Part shown: positions 9,380 to 17,182 of the stretch, piece by piece
Numbering within the stretch: the stretch's first letter is position 1
How the letters are laid out: every line of letters starts with the position of its first letter
Assembly (NCBI GenBank): GCA_036393835.1
Contig: DASWGI010000084.1
Location: 1-35,671 of the forward strand
Direction: 5' to 3'
DNA: 35,671 bases
From: VBKO01 sp036393835
Lineage (GTDB): Bacteria; Myxococcota; Myxococcia; Myxococcales; 40CM-4-68-19
Position numbers and translations under genes: made by a program
Notes under the pieces: model-generated
Seen by the model: the letters and a program-made list of their open reading frames with translations, nothing else
Database searches by the model: none
What the model was told of the DNA's origin: nothing

Positions 9380-10723
9380 GTGGCTTTGGCACGTCCGGAG
9401 CGGGCAGTCCCCAGGCTGCTCACCCAGGCGGCGGTGCTTCCCGCGGCGCTCAGCGCACTGGTGGCGCTGGTGCTGGTGGGGGAGGTGCGCGCGCTCACCT
9501 CGCTCGCCCGGTGGGTGCAGCACACCGACCAGGTCATCGACGCGGCCCACCAGCTGGAGCGGGTGCTCATCGCCCGCGAGTCCGCCTTCCGCGGATTCAT
9601 GAACGTCCCGCGCGAGGATTTCCTCGCGCCCTATACCCGCACCTCGAAGGTGGTGGAACAAGGCTGGAATCGCCTCCTGCAGCTGGTCGCGGACAACCCG
9701 GCGCAGCAGGCGCGGCTCCGGGCGCTGATGCCGCTGTGGCGGGAGTGGGAGGCGTTCGTCGTCCGGTGCATCGACCTGCGCCGCAGCGGCGAGGAAGTCG
9801 CGGCGCGCTCGCTGGAGGCCTCGGGCTTCGCGCGCGAGCGGATGGAGGGCCTCCGGGCCGGGCTGGGCGATTTCGTGCAGGTCGAGGAGGGCCTGCGCGA
9901 CGAGCGGACCCAGCGCGAGCAGAGGTGGGCCTCGCGCATCACCGGGGGCAGCGTGGCGATGCTGCTCCTCCTCGGCATCCTGCTCGGGCTCATCGCCCGC
10001 CGGCAGCTCCGGACGGTGGTGCGCGGGTACTCGGGCGCGCTCACCGCCGCCCAGCAGGTGACGGCGCTCCGCGAGGAGTTCCTCACGGTGGCGGCGCACG
10101 AGCTGCGCACTCCGCTCACCGCGCTGCAGCTCGATCTGCAGCGCATCCGGCGGCTGGAGCGCGATCGGTCGGGTCCGGCGCTGGCCGACCAGCTCGCCAC
10201 CGCGCTCCGCCAGACGCACCGCCTCGGGTCGCTGATCGAGTCGCTGCTCGACGCCTCGGCCCTGGCCGGCGACGCGCCGGTGGAGCTGCATCCCGAGGCG
10301 CTCGACCTGGGCAAGCTGGCGCGCGAGATCGTCGGGCGCCTCCGGGCCGAGCTCGACCAGGCGGGGTGCGCCGTCACCGTGGAGGGAGGCCCGGCGCGGG
10401 GCGTCTGGGACCGGGCGCGCGTGGAGCGCATCGCGAGCACGCTGCTGCGCAACGCCTGCAAGTACGGCGAAGGAAGGCCGGTGCGCGTCGTGGTCGAGGA
10501 GGCCGGCGACGAGCGGCTGCTGTCGGTCGCGTGGCGGGCCAGACCTTCCAGCGCGCCAGCTGACCGGTCCCTCCGGGTCGCGATCAGGACCAAGAACGTT
10601 TCGAGGGAGCGCGGGAGAGACGGGAGCGCGGAAGGAACTGCTTCTGGTTCTCTGCTGCACGCGAGTCATCGAACCGCTACTCCCGCGCTTCCGGTCCTCC
10701 CGCGCTCCCCTGAAACGCTTTAG
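9380..10723 (+). CDS. Membrane sensor histidine kinase with truncated ATP-binding domain
   Basis: This 447-residue protein starts at GTG 9380 (MALARPER). It has a membrane segment at about 15-35, a periplasmic helical CHASE3-like region at about 40-180, a second membrane segment at about 190-208, and HisKA with His240 in FLTVAAHELRTPL. The HATPase N-box follows (LLRNACKYGEG, around 355-365). Homology stops near residue 384: the G1, F and G2 boxes needed to bind ATP are absent, replaced by about 60 residues of low-complexity coding that runs into an inverted repeat. Other frames of the same stretch do not restore the boxes. It is probably inactive as a kinase, though dimerising or phosphotransfer roles are possible. 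No regulator gene adjoins it. Confidence 0.8.
   Translation: MALARPERAVPRLLTQAAVLPAALSALVALVLVGEVRALTSLARWVQHTDQVIDAAHQLERVLIARESAFRGFMNVPREDFLAPYTRTSKVVEQGWNRLLQLVADNPAQQARLRALMPLWREWEAFVVRCIDLRRSGEEVAARSLEASGFARERMEGLRAGLGDFVQVEEGLRDERTQREQRWASRITGGSVAMLLLLGILLGLIARRQLRTVVRGYSGALTAAQQVTALREEFLTVAAHELRTPLTALQLDLQRIRRLERDRSGPALADQLATALRQTHRLGSLIESLLDASALAGDAPVELHPEALDLGKLAREIVGRLRAELDQAGCAVTVEGGPARGVWDRARVERIASTLLRNACKYGEGRPVRVVVEEAGDERLLSVAWRARPSSAPADRSLRVAIRTKNVSRERGRDGSAEGTASGSLLHASHRTATPALPVLPRSPETL
10595..10720. repeat. Long imperfect inverted repeat at convergent gene ends
   Basis: The left arm (10595-10634, including GTTTCGAGGGAGCGCGGGAG) pairs imperfectly with the right arm (10677-10720, including CTCCCGCGCTCCCCTGAAAC), leaving a loop of about 42 bases. 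It covers the aberrant 3' end of the truncated kinase and runs to the astA stop codon. The hairpin could act as a two-way terminator. The arms also look like the ends of a small non-autonomous insertion, but no target duplication was identified. Confidence 0.7.
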
Positions 10724-11766
10724 TCAAAAGGGATGGTGTGGAGGCGGTCGCCGGGGCGGGCGCCCAGGGCGTCGCGGGCCGCGGCGGGCAGCCGGACTTC
10801 GCTGTCGCGGAAGCCACACAGCGCGCGCACCGCGCGGAAGCGGTTGCGCCCCTGCGCGCGCTCGAGGGCAACCAGGCAGGGCTCGATCTCACCCGGGGCG
10901 CGCTCGGCGCCGGCGGGAAGGTCCTCCTCCCCGAGGCGCGCCCGCCGGTAGCGGCGGATCGGCTCGACGTCGCGCGTCGCCGCCGAGTAGTGCGGGCCGC
11001 CGTCGAACGGATCGATGCGCTCGTCGTAGCGGAAGCCGATCTTGGTGAGCATCTGCTTGGCGCCGGCGGTCTCCGGGCCCACCTCGCCGATGGCGTCCTG
11101 GATCTTCTGGGTGAACAGCGTGGCGTAGATCTCGCCCGGCGGGAACAGTTGCTGGATGAACTCCTTGTTCTGCCGCGAGAGCCGGTCGGCCTCTTGGTAG
11201 GAGAGGCCGGTGAACTTGCGCCCCAGCGCCTCCCAGAGCGGGCTGCGCCTGTCCTCCTCGAGCTTGGGGAGCAGCTCGACCAGCACGCGGTCGCGGAAGC
11301 GCGAGGGGTGCATGGCGATGTAGAGGAAGCGGACGTAGCTGAGCTGCTTGCCGGGCTTGTCCGGCCCGCCCCGGTAGCCGGGGTCCACCACCAGGCCGCC
11401 GATCTCCGTCGGGCCGTCGAAGTTGTAGCCGATCGAGAGCACGCGGTGGCGGAAGTGCCGGTCCACGTTGGCGCTGTAGTGCTCCTTCTCGTACACGTCG
11501 AAGAAGACGTGCGGCGCGTCCCGGGTGCCGTGCTGCGCGATGATCAACGACGCGCCCACCACCCGCTCCGAGCGGGGCTCCTCGAGCACGAAGACGTACT
11601 CGCGCTGGAAGGGGTTCTTCACCCGCGCGCCGAACGACCGCGCCGACCAGTCGAGGATGCGCAGCAGCTCGCGCTCGTCGTCGGGCAGGTTCACCGTGTT
11701 CAGCTCGCGCGCCAGCTTCTGCAGCGCCGGCAGGTCGCTCTTCTGGACGTCGCGGATTACGTACAT
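10720..11766 (-). CDS. astA: Arginine N-succinyltransferase
   Basis: A 348-residue protein, close to the family's usual ~340. It catalyses the first step of the succinyltransferase route of arginine breakdown: succinyl-CoA plus L-arginine gives N2-succinylarginine. Family features seen include an N-terminal acyltransferase start (MYVIRDVQKSDLPALQKLA), the EIGGLVVDPGYRG stretch, RFLYIAMHPSRF, and the C-terminal GPHYSA segment. The ATG at 11766 follows 43 bases after the M20 peptidase stop. Its TAA stop overlaps the stop of the oppositely directed kinase. AstB and AstC are not in the window. Confidence 0.92.
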   Translation of the reverse strand: MYVIRDVQKSDLPALQKLARELNTVNLPDDERELLRILDWSARSFGARVKNPFQREYVFVLEEPRSERVVGASLIIAQHGTRDAPHVFFDVYEKEHYSANVDRHFRHRVLSIGYNFDGPTEIGGLVVDPGYRGGPDKPGKQLSYVRFLYIAMHPSRFRDRVLVELLPKLEEDRRSPLWEALGRKFTGLSYQEADRLSRQNKEFIQQLFPPGEIYATLFTQKIQDAIGEVGPETAGAKQMLTKIGFRYDERIDPFDGGPHYSAATRDVEPIRRYRRARLGEEDLPAGAERAPGEIEPCLVALERAQGRNRFRAVRALCGFRDSEVRLPAAARDALGARPGDRLHTIPFD

Positions 11767-11781
11767 GCAGTTCCCATGAAA

Positions 11782-11811
11782 AGCGTAGCGCCGCCGAATA
11801 CGGCGGCGGCT
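11782..11811. repeat. REP-like GC palindrome, copy B
   Basis: The arms GCGCCGCC and GGCGGCGG flank GAATAC. The left flank TGAAAAGCGTA matches the flank at 2111. The right arm supplies part of the TAG stop codon of the M20 peptidase, so the element lies exactly between that gene and astA. Confidence 0.7.
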
Positions 11812-13276
11812 AGGAGCACAGCTCCAGGAGGATCTGCTCGTATACCTCGATCGCGCGCTCCAGTTGCGCCGTCTCGATCCGCTCGTTGGGCGTGTGCGCG
11901 TTCCCGGTGGAGCGCCCCGGCCCGATCACCACCGCCTGGCATCCCCTGCGCGCGAACACCCCGGCCTCGGTGCTGGTCGGCTTGGCGCGGGGGGCAGGGT
12001 CGAGGCCCGAGCGCGACAGGACGCGCCCGATCGACGCGACCAGCTCCGCGCCCCCGTCCAGCGACATGCCGCCCGCGTTCCGCGTCACCTCGACGCGCAG
12101 GGACAGCTCGCCGCCGCCCAGGCCGCGCACCCACTCCTGCGCCTTCTCCTCGAAGGCGCGCAGCAGCGCGTCCGAGTCGTGCTTCGGCAACAGGCGCGCG
12201 TCGAGGGTCGCGTGCGCCGCCGCGCGCCCGTAGACCTCCCCGGCGGCTGCCTCGCCTTCGGACTCGAGCACGTTCAGCCCGCCGACCGCGCCGGGAGGGT
12301 CGAAGCGCGGGTCCTCGCGCGGGGGCAGGTCCCGCAAGAGGCCCAACCACAGGTCTTCCAGCGCTCCCGCGGTCACGACCGCCCGCCAGAGGTTCGGCCG
12401 GGGCGGGGCGGCGGGAAGGAAGCGCACCTCGTCCGGCGCCGGATCCCCCGAGTCTCGCGGCGCGGGCACCTCGAGCACGCAGCTCGCGGGGACCACGTTC
12501 GCCGAGGTGCCTCCGGCGGCGGAGAGGAGCGGCGTCCCGGCTGACCGGGCCCAGGCCAGCGCGCCGCGGATGGCGTTCTTGCCCAGGTGCGGCGTCGAGC
12601 TGTGCGCGGCCTTGCCCGCGAAGGCGAGCCGCTCGACCCCGGGACCCGCGCTGACGACCACGCGCGCCTTCGAGTCGGTCACCGTGCACCGGACCACGGC
12701 ATAGCCCTTGTGCGCGGTGATCAGCTTGAGCTCGCTGGGCTCGCCGCAGAGCACGAAGCGGGGCTGGATCTCCTGGAACAGGGCGCTCGCCGCGAACCGC
12801 CGCGCGCCGCGCAGCCCGACCTCCTCCCCGCAGGTGCCGAGCAGCCAGAAGGGCCGCGCGAGCTTCCTGCCGCGCAGCCGCCGCGCCGCCTCGATCTTGC
12901 AGAGGGCGTCGAGCTTCACGTCGGCGCAGCCGAGACCGAACAGCGTCCCGTCCCTGGCCGTCAGCGCCCAGGGGTCGCCGCCCGTCTCGGTCCACCGGTC
13001 GGGCGGGCCGGCGGGGACGGTGTCGAGGTGCGTGACGAGCAGCGCTCCGCCCGCCGCGGGCACCGGCGAAGCGTCCGCGGCCCCCCTCCCGGCGCCTCCC
13101 GGGCCGGCGAGCAGGTTGATCTCCCCCGGCTCGTCCTCCTGGCGGCGCACCGGAAGGCCGGCCGCCTCGTAGAGCGGGGCGAGCAGCCCGGCGGCCGCCC
13201 GCGTCCCGCGGCCCGGCGAGGTGTCGGCGCGGATCAAGGCGCGCGCCGTTTCGAGGAAGCCCGCGGGAAGAGACAT
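11810..13276 (-). CDS. M20-family metallopeptidase (ArgE/DapE-like deacylase)
   Basis: A 488-residue two-zinc amidohydrolase. Metal-binding and catalytic residues are intact: His83 and Asp85 in THLDTVP, Asp119 in GLGCADVKLD, the Glu151-Glu152 pair in GTCGEEVGLRGA, and a final ligand His in STGNAHTPNE. A lid/dimerisation insert contains HSSTPHLGKNAIRG. The family removes acyl or aminoacyl groups, as in acetylornithine or succinyl-diaminopimelate hydrolysis. Its position directly before astA suggests it could hydrolyse a succinylated intermediate of arginine breakdown; this is inference. ATG at 13276 is preferred over an upstream in-frame GTG at 13297. On the minus strand a TTGACC lies at 13311-13316, but the matching -10 is poor. 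Confidence 0.85.
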   Translation of the reverse strand: MSLPAGFLETARALIRADTSPGRGTRAAAGLLAPLYEAAGLPVRRQEDEPGEINLLAGPGGAGRGAADASPVPAAGGALLVTHLDTVPAGPPDRWTETGGDPWALTARDGTLFGLGCADVKLDALCKIEAARRLRGRKLARPFWLLGTCGEEVGLRGARRFAASALFQEIQPRFVLCGEPSELKLITAHKGYAVVRCTVTDSKARVVVSAGPGVERLAFAGKAAHSSTPHLGKNAIRGALAWARSAGTPLLSAAGGTSANVVPASCVLEVPAPRDSGDPAPDEVRFLPAAPPRPNLWRAVVTAGALEDLWLGLLRDLPPREDPRFDPPGAVGGLNVLESEGEAAAGEVYGRAAAHATLDARLLPKHDSDALLRAFEEKAQEWVRGLGGGELSLRVEVTRNAGGMSLDGGAELVASIGRVLSRSGLDPAPRAKPTSTEAGVFARRGCQAVVIGPGRSTGNAHTPNERIETAQLERAIEVYEQILLELCS

Positions 13277-13394
13277 CGGAGACGCGCTTCGTGTCACGCA
13301 AGCGGCCTCCGGTCAAATGGCTGCGGCGGGACTCGCGCTCGTTGCCTCCACGCTGTACCTTCCCGTGTTGCCCGTCCGGGCGAAGGAGAACGAC

Positions 13395-13976
13395 ATGGAC
13401 CAGAAGCCGACGCCGTTCCTCAGCGACATCCAGGAGATCCGGCGCCGCGCGCGCGAGCACGTCGAGAAGGGCGCGGTCACGCCGGACTACCGGGCCGACC
13501 TGGAGACGGCGCTCAAGCTGCTCAACGAGGCGCTCGCGACGGAGATCGTCTGCAACCTCCGGTACCGGCGCCACTACTTCATGGCGTCGGGAATCCACCG
13601 CCAGGGCGTCGCCGAGGAGTTCAAGGAGCACGCTGACGAGGAGCTCGAGCACGCCGATCGGATCGCGGAGCGCATCCGGCAGCTCGGCGGCGCGCCGGAC
13701 TTCAACCCCCAGGGTCTGCTGACGCGCAGCCACGCGCAATACGCCGAGGGGAACTCGCTGGTGGACATGATCAAGGAGGACCTCATCGCCGAGCGCATCG
13801 CCATCGAGTCCTACACCGAGATGGTCCGCTGGTTCGGCGACCGGGATCCGACCTCGCGCCGGATGATGGAGAGCATCCTGGCGAAGGAAGAGGAGCACGC
13901 CGACGACATGGCGACCCTGCTCGAGACCCTCGATCCCCGCGAGCCCGGCGAGGGCGCCAAGGGCGAGGTGCATTGA
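13395..13976 (+). CDS. Ferritin-like / bacterioferritin-type diiron protein
   Basis: A 193-residue four-helix protein with a diiron site: Glu50, ExxH at 83-86 (within DEELEHAD), a Glu in LIAERIAIESY (about 133-138), and a second ExxH at 165-168 (AKEEEHAD). The bacterioferritin-like family stores iron or detoxifies peroxide; no haem-binding Met can be assigned with confidence. The ATG at 13395 has a good Shine-Dalgarno (AAGGAG, 13383-13388) six bases upstream. The frame continues upstream without a stop, but that part is antisense to the M20 gene. It is divergent from that gene, and dtd follows 15 bases after its stop. Confidence 0.88.
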   Translation: MDQKPTPFLSDIQEIRRRAREHVEKGAVTPDYRADLETALKLLNEALATEIVCNLRYRRHYFMASGIHRQGVAEEFKEHADEELEHADRIAERIRQLGGAPDFNPQGLLTRSHAQYAEGNSLVDMIKEDLIAERIAIESYTEMVRWFGDRDPTSRRMMESILAKEEEHADDMATLLETLDPREPGEGAKGEVH

Positions 13977-13991
13977 GCTAGGCTCGCCCGC

Positions 13992-14441
13992 ATGCGGGCA
14001 GTGGTGCAGCGGGTGAGCGAGGCGAGCGTGTCCGTGGACGGCAAGGTCGCCGGCAGCATCGGCCCGGGCCTCTGCGTGCTCGTCGGAGTCGCGCAGGGCG
14101 ACACCGCGCAGGACGCGGAGTGGCTGGCCGCCAAGGCGGTCGAGCTGCGCATCTTCGAGGACGCCGCCGGCAAGATGAACCGCTCGTTGCTCGACACGGG
14201 AGGCGAGCTCCTGGCCGTCTCCCAGTTCACGCTCCTCGGGGACGCGCAGAAGGGGCGCCGCCCGGCCTTCACCGGGGCGGCGCGACCCGAGGAGGCGCAG
14301 CCGCTCTACGAGCGGTTCTGTGCCCTCTGCCGCGAGCGGGGCGTCCGCGTCGCGGAAGGCGTGTTCCGCGCCACCATGCAGGTCCGCCTGGTCAACGAGG
14401 GACCGGTCACGCTCTTGCTCGACAGCCGAAAACCGCCGTGA
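13992..14441 (+). CDS. dtd: D-aminoacyl-tRNA deacylase
   Basis: A 149-residue protein of full family length that hydrolyses D-amino acids (and glycine from tRNA-Ala) off mischarged tRNA. The signature SQFTLLGD is at 77-84. The Gly-cisPro motif, which reaches across the dimer, is in NEGPVT at 135-140; the usual form is NDGPVT or NSGPVT. The start (MRAVVQRVSEASVSV) is standard for the family. It is the second of three tightly spaced plus-strand genes, with the HIT gene 10 bases downstream. Confidence 0.95.
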   Translation: MRAVVQRVSEASVSVDGKVAGSIGPGLCVLVGVAQGDTAQDAEWLAAKAVELRIFEDAAGKMNRSLLDTGGELLAVSQFTLLGDAQKGRRPAFTGAARPEEAQPLYERFCALCRERGVRVAEGVFRATMQVRLVNEGPVTLLLDSRKPP

Positions 14442-14451
14442 GGTAACCCGC

Positions 14452-14790
14452 ATGGACGACTGCATCTTCTGCAAGATCGCGCAAGGCAAGATCCCCGCGA
14501 AGCGGCTGGCCGAGGACAAGGAGCTGCTCGCGTTCCCGGACATCGAGCCGCAGGCGCCGGTGCACGTGCTCGTCATCCCCAAGCAGCACGTGCCCTCCCT
14601 GCACGACGTGAAGGACTGGTCCCTGGTCGGCCGCATGCACGCCCTGGCGCTGCGCGTCGCCCGCGACCAGGGGATCGCCGACAGGGGGTTCCGGATGCTC
14701 ATCAACACCGGCGCAGACGGCGTCCAGACCGTGGGGCACGTGCACCTGCACCTCCTGGGCGGCCGCACCATGCAGTGGCCTCCCGGGTAG
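14452..14790 (+). CDS. HIT-family nucleoside phosphoramidase / hydrolase (HinT-like)
   Basis: A 112-residue protein that starts MDDCIFCKIAQGKIPA, as HinT proteins do, with Cys4 and Cys7 of the possible zinc knuckle. The histidine triad HVHLHLL lies at 96-102. The family cleaves AMP-lysine or related adenosine phosphoramidates. The ATG is 10 bases past the dtd stop and preceded by GAGGT, so it is likely in the same transcript. Confidence 0.92.
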   Translation: MDDCIFCKIAQGKIPAKRLAEDKELLAFPDIEPQAPVHVLVIPKQHVPSLHDVKDWSLVGRMHALALRVARDQGIADRGFRMLINTGADGVQTVGHVHLHLLGGRTMQWPPG

Positions 14791-14799
14791 AACCTCCTG

Positions 14800-14828
14800 T
14801 TGACCGCGCGCGGCCTTTCCTCTAGGTA
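14800..14828 (+). promoter_or_regulatory. Candidate sigma-70-type promoter for the nucleotidyltransferase gene
   Basis: TTGACC at 14800-14805 is followed after 17 bases by TAGGTA at 14823-14828, 15 bases before the ATG at 14844. The -10 is weak but resembles the TAGGCT of the motor-operon promoter at 18462-18490. Confidence 0.45.
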
Positions 14829-14843
14829 GCCAGCCAAGTTCTC

Positions 14844-16475
14844 ATGCCTCACGACACCGCGCACGACGCCAAGGCCGAGGCGACGCACGTCGAGCGCAAG
14901 CTCCCACCCGAGATCCCCGAGGATCGGCTCGACCCGGACGCGGTCAAGGTGGTGCGCAGGCTGCGGCGCGCCGGGTTCACCGCCTACCTGGTGGGCGGCT
15001 GCGTCCGCGACCTGCTCCTCGGAATGCGCCCCAAGGATTTCGACGTCGCGACCAGCGCGCACCCCAACCAGGTGAAGGAGACGTTCCGCAACTCGCGCCT
15101 GATCGGCCGCCGGTTCCGGCTCGCCCACGTGTTCTTCCGAGGCGGGAAGATCATCGAGGTGTCCACTTTCCGGGCCAACCCGCTCGACGAGGTGGCCGAC
15201 CTGCCGCGGGACCTGCTCATCCGCCACGACAACGTCTTCGGGAACGCGGAGGAGGACGCGCGTCGTCGGGACTTCACCATCAACGCCCTGTTCTACGACG
15301 TGGACGAGGGCAGGGTGGTGGACCACGTCGGGGGCAAGGCGGACCTCGCCGAGCGCCTGGTGCGCACCATCGGCAACCCGGACGTGCGCATGCGCGAGGA
15401 TCCGGTGCGCATCCTGCGCGCCATCCGCTTCGCGGCGAAATGCGGGCTGCGCATCGAGCCGGACACGCTGGCGGCGATGAAGAAGCACGTGGCGGAGATC
15501 CCCCGCTGCGCTCCGCCCCGCGTGCTCGAGGAGGTCTTGAAGCTCTTGCGCAGCGGCGCCTCCCGGCGCTGCCTGGAGCTGATGCGCGACGTGGGCGCGT
15601 TGCGCGTCCTCCTGCCGCCGGTCGCCGAGCACCTCGAGCGGCGCGGACCTACGGAGGCGGAGCGACACCTGCGTGCCCTCGAGGCGCTCGACGCCCACGT
15701 TCGGGTGGGCGAGATCCCCTCCGACGCGGTCCTGCTCGCCACGCTCTTGGCTTCGCTGCCGCGCGGCAAGGGGCCTCGCGGACCGATCCCGCGGCCGGGT
15801 CGCCGCCCGGACCCGGCCCAGCAGGCGCCCGCGGCGGGGGAAGCCGTGGCGGAAGCGCCCGAGCCACCGCCCGAGGAAGCCGACGAGCTGGACGAGGAGC
15901 TGTCCGAGCTCTCCCGCGAGCTGGACGAAACCGGCGAGGGGGATCCAGCCCACGCGCCGCTCCTCGAAGGCGCCCTGCGCGTCGAGGAGCCGCACGACGA
16001 CCGCCTCGAGCCCACCGTGACGCCGGCCTTCTCGGTGGGCGGCGTGCAGCCCGAGCCGTGGTCGCTGCCGCAGGACGCGGTGGCGCCGGAGATCGTGCTG
16101 GCCGAGATGGTCCGGACGGCCCGGCTGCCTCGCCGCATCGCCGAGCGCGCCAGGCTCGTCCTGGCGGCCCAGCCGCTGCTCTCGGGGGAGCGCAAGAAGC
16201 GCCGCTTCTCCCCGCAGGCGTTCGCGCGGCAGAGCATCTTCCCCGAGGCGCTGGCGGTCTTCGAGCTGTCGGTCGCGGCGACCGGCCGCGGCGCGGACCA
16301 GCTGCAGAAGTGGCAGGCGATCTTCGCCGGCCAGGATTTCTCCCAGCTCGAGCCCGACACCGATCACCGCCGCCCTGGCCGGTCCGCCTCCGCATCTCCA
16401 GGCCCGCCCCGCCGCCGCCGCCGCCGCGGCGGCCGCAGCCGCTCCCACCGCCCCTCCCCCAAAACCCGCGCCTGA
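14844..16475 (+). CDS. pcnB: Poly(A) polymerase / tRNA nucleotidyltransferase family protein
   Basis: A 543-residue class II nucleotidyltransferase. The active site is intact: VGGCVRDLLLG at 50-60, the metal-binding DFDV at 65-68 and RRDFTINALFYD at 141-152, followed by the RNA-binding helical region (RILRAIRFAAKCG). This group adds AMP or CCA to RNA 3' ends; poly(A) polymerase is preferred because of the long basic C-terminal tail, but the assignment is not certain. Between helical parts lies an acidic Pro/Glu-rich insert (about 310-375, containing EEADELDEELSELSREL), and the last 25 residues are Arg-rich (RRRRRRGGRSRSHR), encoded by a GCC-repeat tract near 16408-16432. Confidence 0.85.
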   Translation: MPHDTAHDAKAEATHVERKLPPEIPEDRLDPDAVKVVRRLRRAGFTAYLVGGCVRDLLLGMRPKDFDVATSAHPNQVKETFRNSRLIGRRFRLAHVFFRGGKIIEVSTFRANPLDEVADLPRDLLIRHDNVFGNAEEDARRRDFTINALFYDVDEGRVVDHVGGKADLAERLVRTIGNPDVRMREDPVRILRAIRFAAKCGLRIEPDTLAAMKKHVAEIPRCAPPRVLEEVLKLLRSGASRRCLELMRDVGALRVLLPPVAEHLERRGPTEAERHLRALEALDAHVRVGEIPSDAVLLATLLASLPRGKGPRGPIPRPGRRPDPAQQAPAAGEAVAEAPEPPPEEADELDEELSELSRELDETGEGDPAHAPLLEGALRVEEPHDDRLEPTVTPAFSVGGVQPEPWSLPQDAVAPEIVLAEMVRTARLPRRIAERARLVLAAQPLLSGERKKRRFSPQAFARQSIFPEALAVFELSVAATGRGADQLQKWQAIFAGQDFSQLEPDTDHRRPGRSASASPGPPRRRRRRGGRSRSHRPSPKTRA

Positions 16476-16502
16476 AGCAGTCCGCTGTCGGACTCAAGGA
16501 TC

Positions 16503-16613
16503 AACGCGGAGGCGCGGAGACGCGGAGTTGTTGTTTCGGACTGCTCATGGACCGCCCGCGAGTGCCCGGTTCGAGGAGGAACCCAATCCTCCGCGCCTCA
16601 GCGTCTCCGCGTT
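16503..16613. repeat. Long inverted repeat element, copy 1 (GCGGAG type)
   Basis: The left arm 16503-16527 and right arm 16589-16613 match at 22 of 25 positions as inverted copies. The arms are built of repeated GCGGAG units about seven or eight bases apart. The 61-base centre also resembles that of copy 2 at 26242-26346 (shared GAGGAG followed by an A-rich run). It fills the junction between the convergent pcnB and exbD genes and probably acts as a bidirectional terminator or is a dispersed mobile repeat. The remaining bases 16476-16645 show nothing else. Confidence 0.85.
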
Positions 16614-16645
16614 CAGCTGTTTGCCCGGCTTTGCGCCGACCGCGG

Positions 16646-17179
16646 CTACTGCGGCGGGTTTGTGGGAGCGGGCACGGTGCCGGGAGGGAGAGGGGCGCCG
16701 CCGGGAGGGGCGGGTTCGGTGCCGGTGGCGGCCGAGGCCAGCTTCTCGGTCATCACGCCGATCGTCCAGCCGGGCGAGCTGTCGCGGATGGTGTCCAGGC
16801 CCTTCATCGCGCGGGCATACTTCGCCTTGTCGTCCGCGTCGAAGAAGATCACCGGCGGTCCCTGCGCGGCCTCCTTCGACCTGGCCGCGCGGTACCAGAC
16901 CTTGAGCCGGTCCACCGCGTTCTCGTCGGTGAGCGTCTCGTTGTTCACGTGGAAGACGCCCGCCTCGTCCACCTTGAAGAGGATCTGAAGCAGGTCCGGA
17001 GGAGGCGGCTCGACCGGCTGCGTCTGGTCCAGCTCCTCCGGCACGCGGACCGCGATCTCCTTCTCCATCAGCGGCGTGAGCACCATGAAGATGATGAGCA
17101 GCACCAGCACCACGTCGACCAGCGGCGTGATGTTGATGTCCGAGCGCGGACCCTTCTTGGCGCCGACGTCCATTCCCAT
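16646..17179 (-). CDS. ExbD/TolR-type motor subunit 2
   Basis: A 177-residue protein with one N-terminal membrane helix. The sequence DINITPLVDVVLVLLIIFMV carries the proton-accepting Asp typical of ExbD/TolR, followed by a periplasmic domain and a Pro-rich tail. It forms the rotor/stator force unit with the ExbB-like protein. It lies three bases after the first ExbD gene, and the N-termini are near copies (MGMDVGAK and MAMDIGAK), so the pair arose by duplication and then diverged in the periplasmic part. Confidence 0.92.
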   Translation of the reverse strand: MGMDVGAKKGPRSDINITPLVDVVLVLLIIFMVLTPLMEKEIAVRVPEELDQTQPVEPPPPDLLQILFKVDEAGVFHVNNETLTDENAVDRLKVWYRAARSKEAAQGPPVIFFDADDKAKYARAMKGLDTIRDSSPGWTIGVMTEKLASAATGTEPAPPGGAPLPPGTVPAPTNPPQ

Positions 17180-17182
17180 GCG

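Noticed and set aside
16408..16432. Phase-variation tract (GCC repeat) in the nucleotidyltransferase gene
   Set aside because: The unit is three bases, so slippage would alter length, not frame; the copy number is also small.
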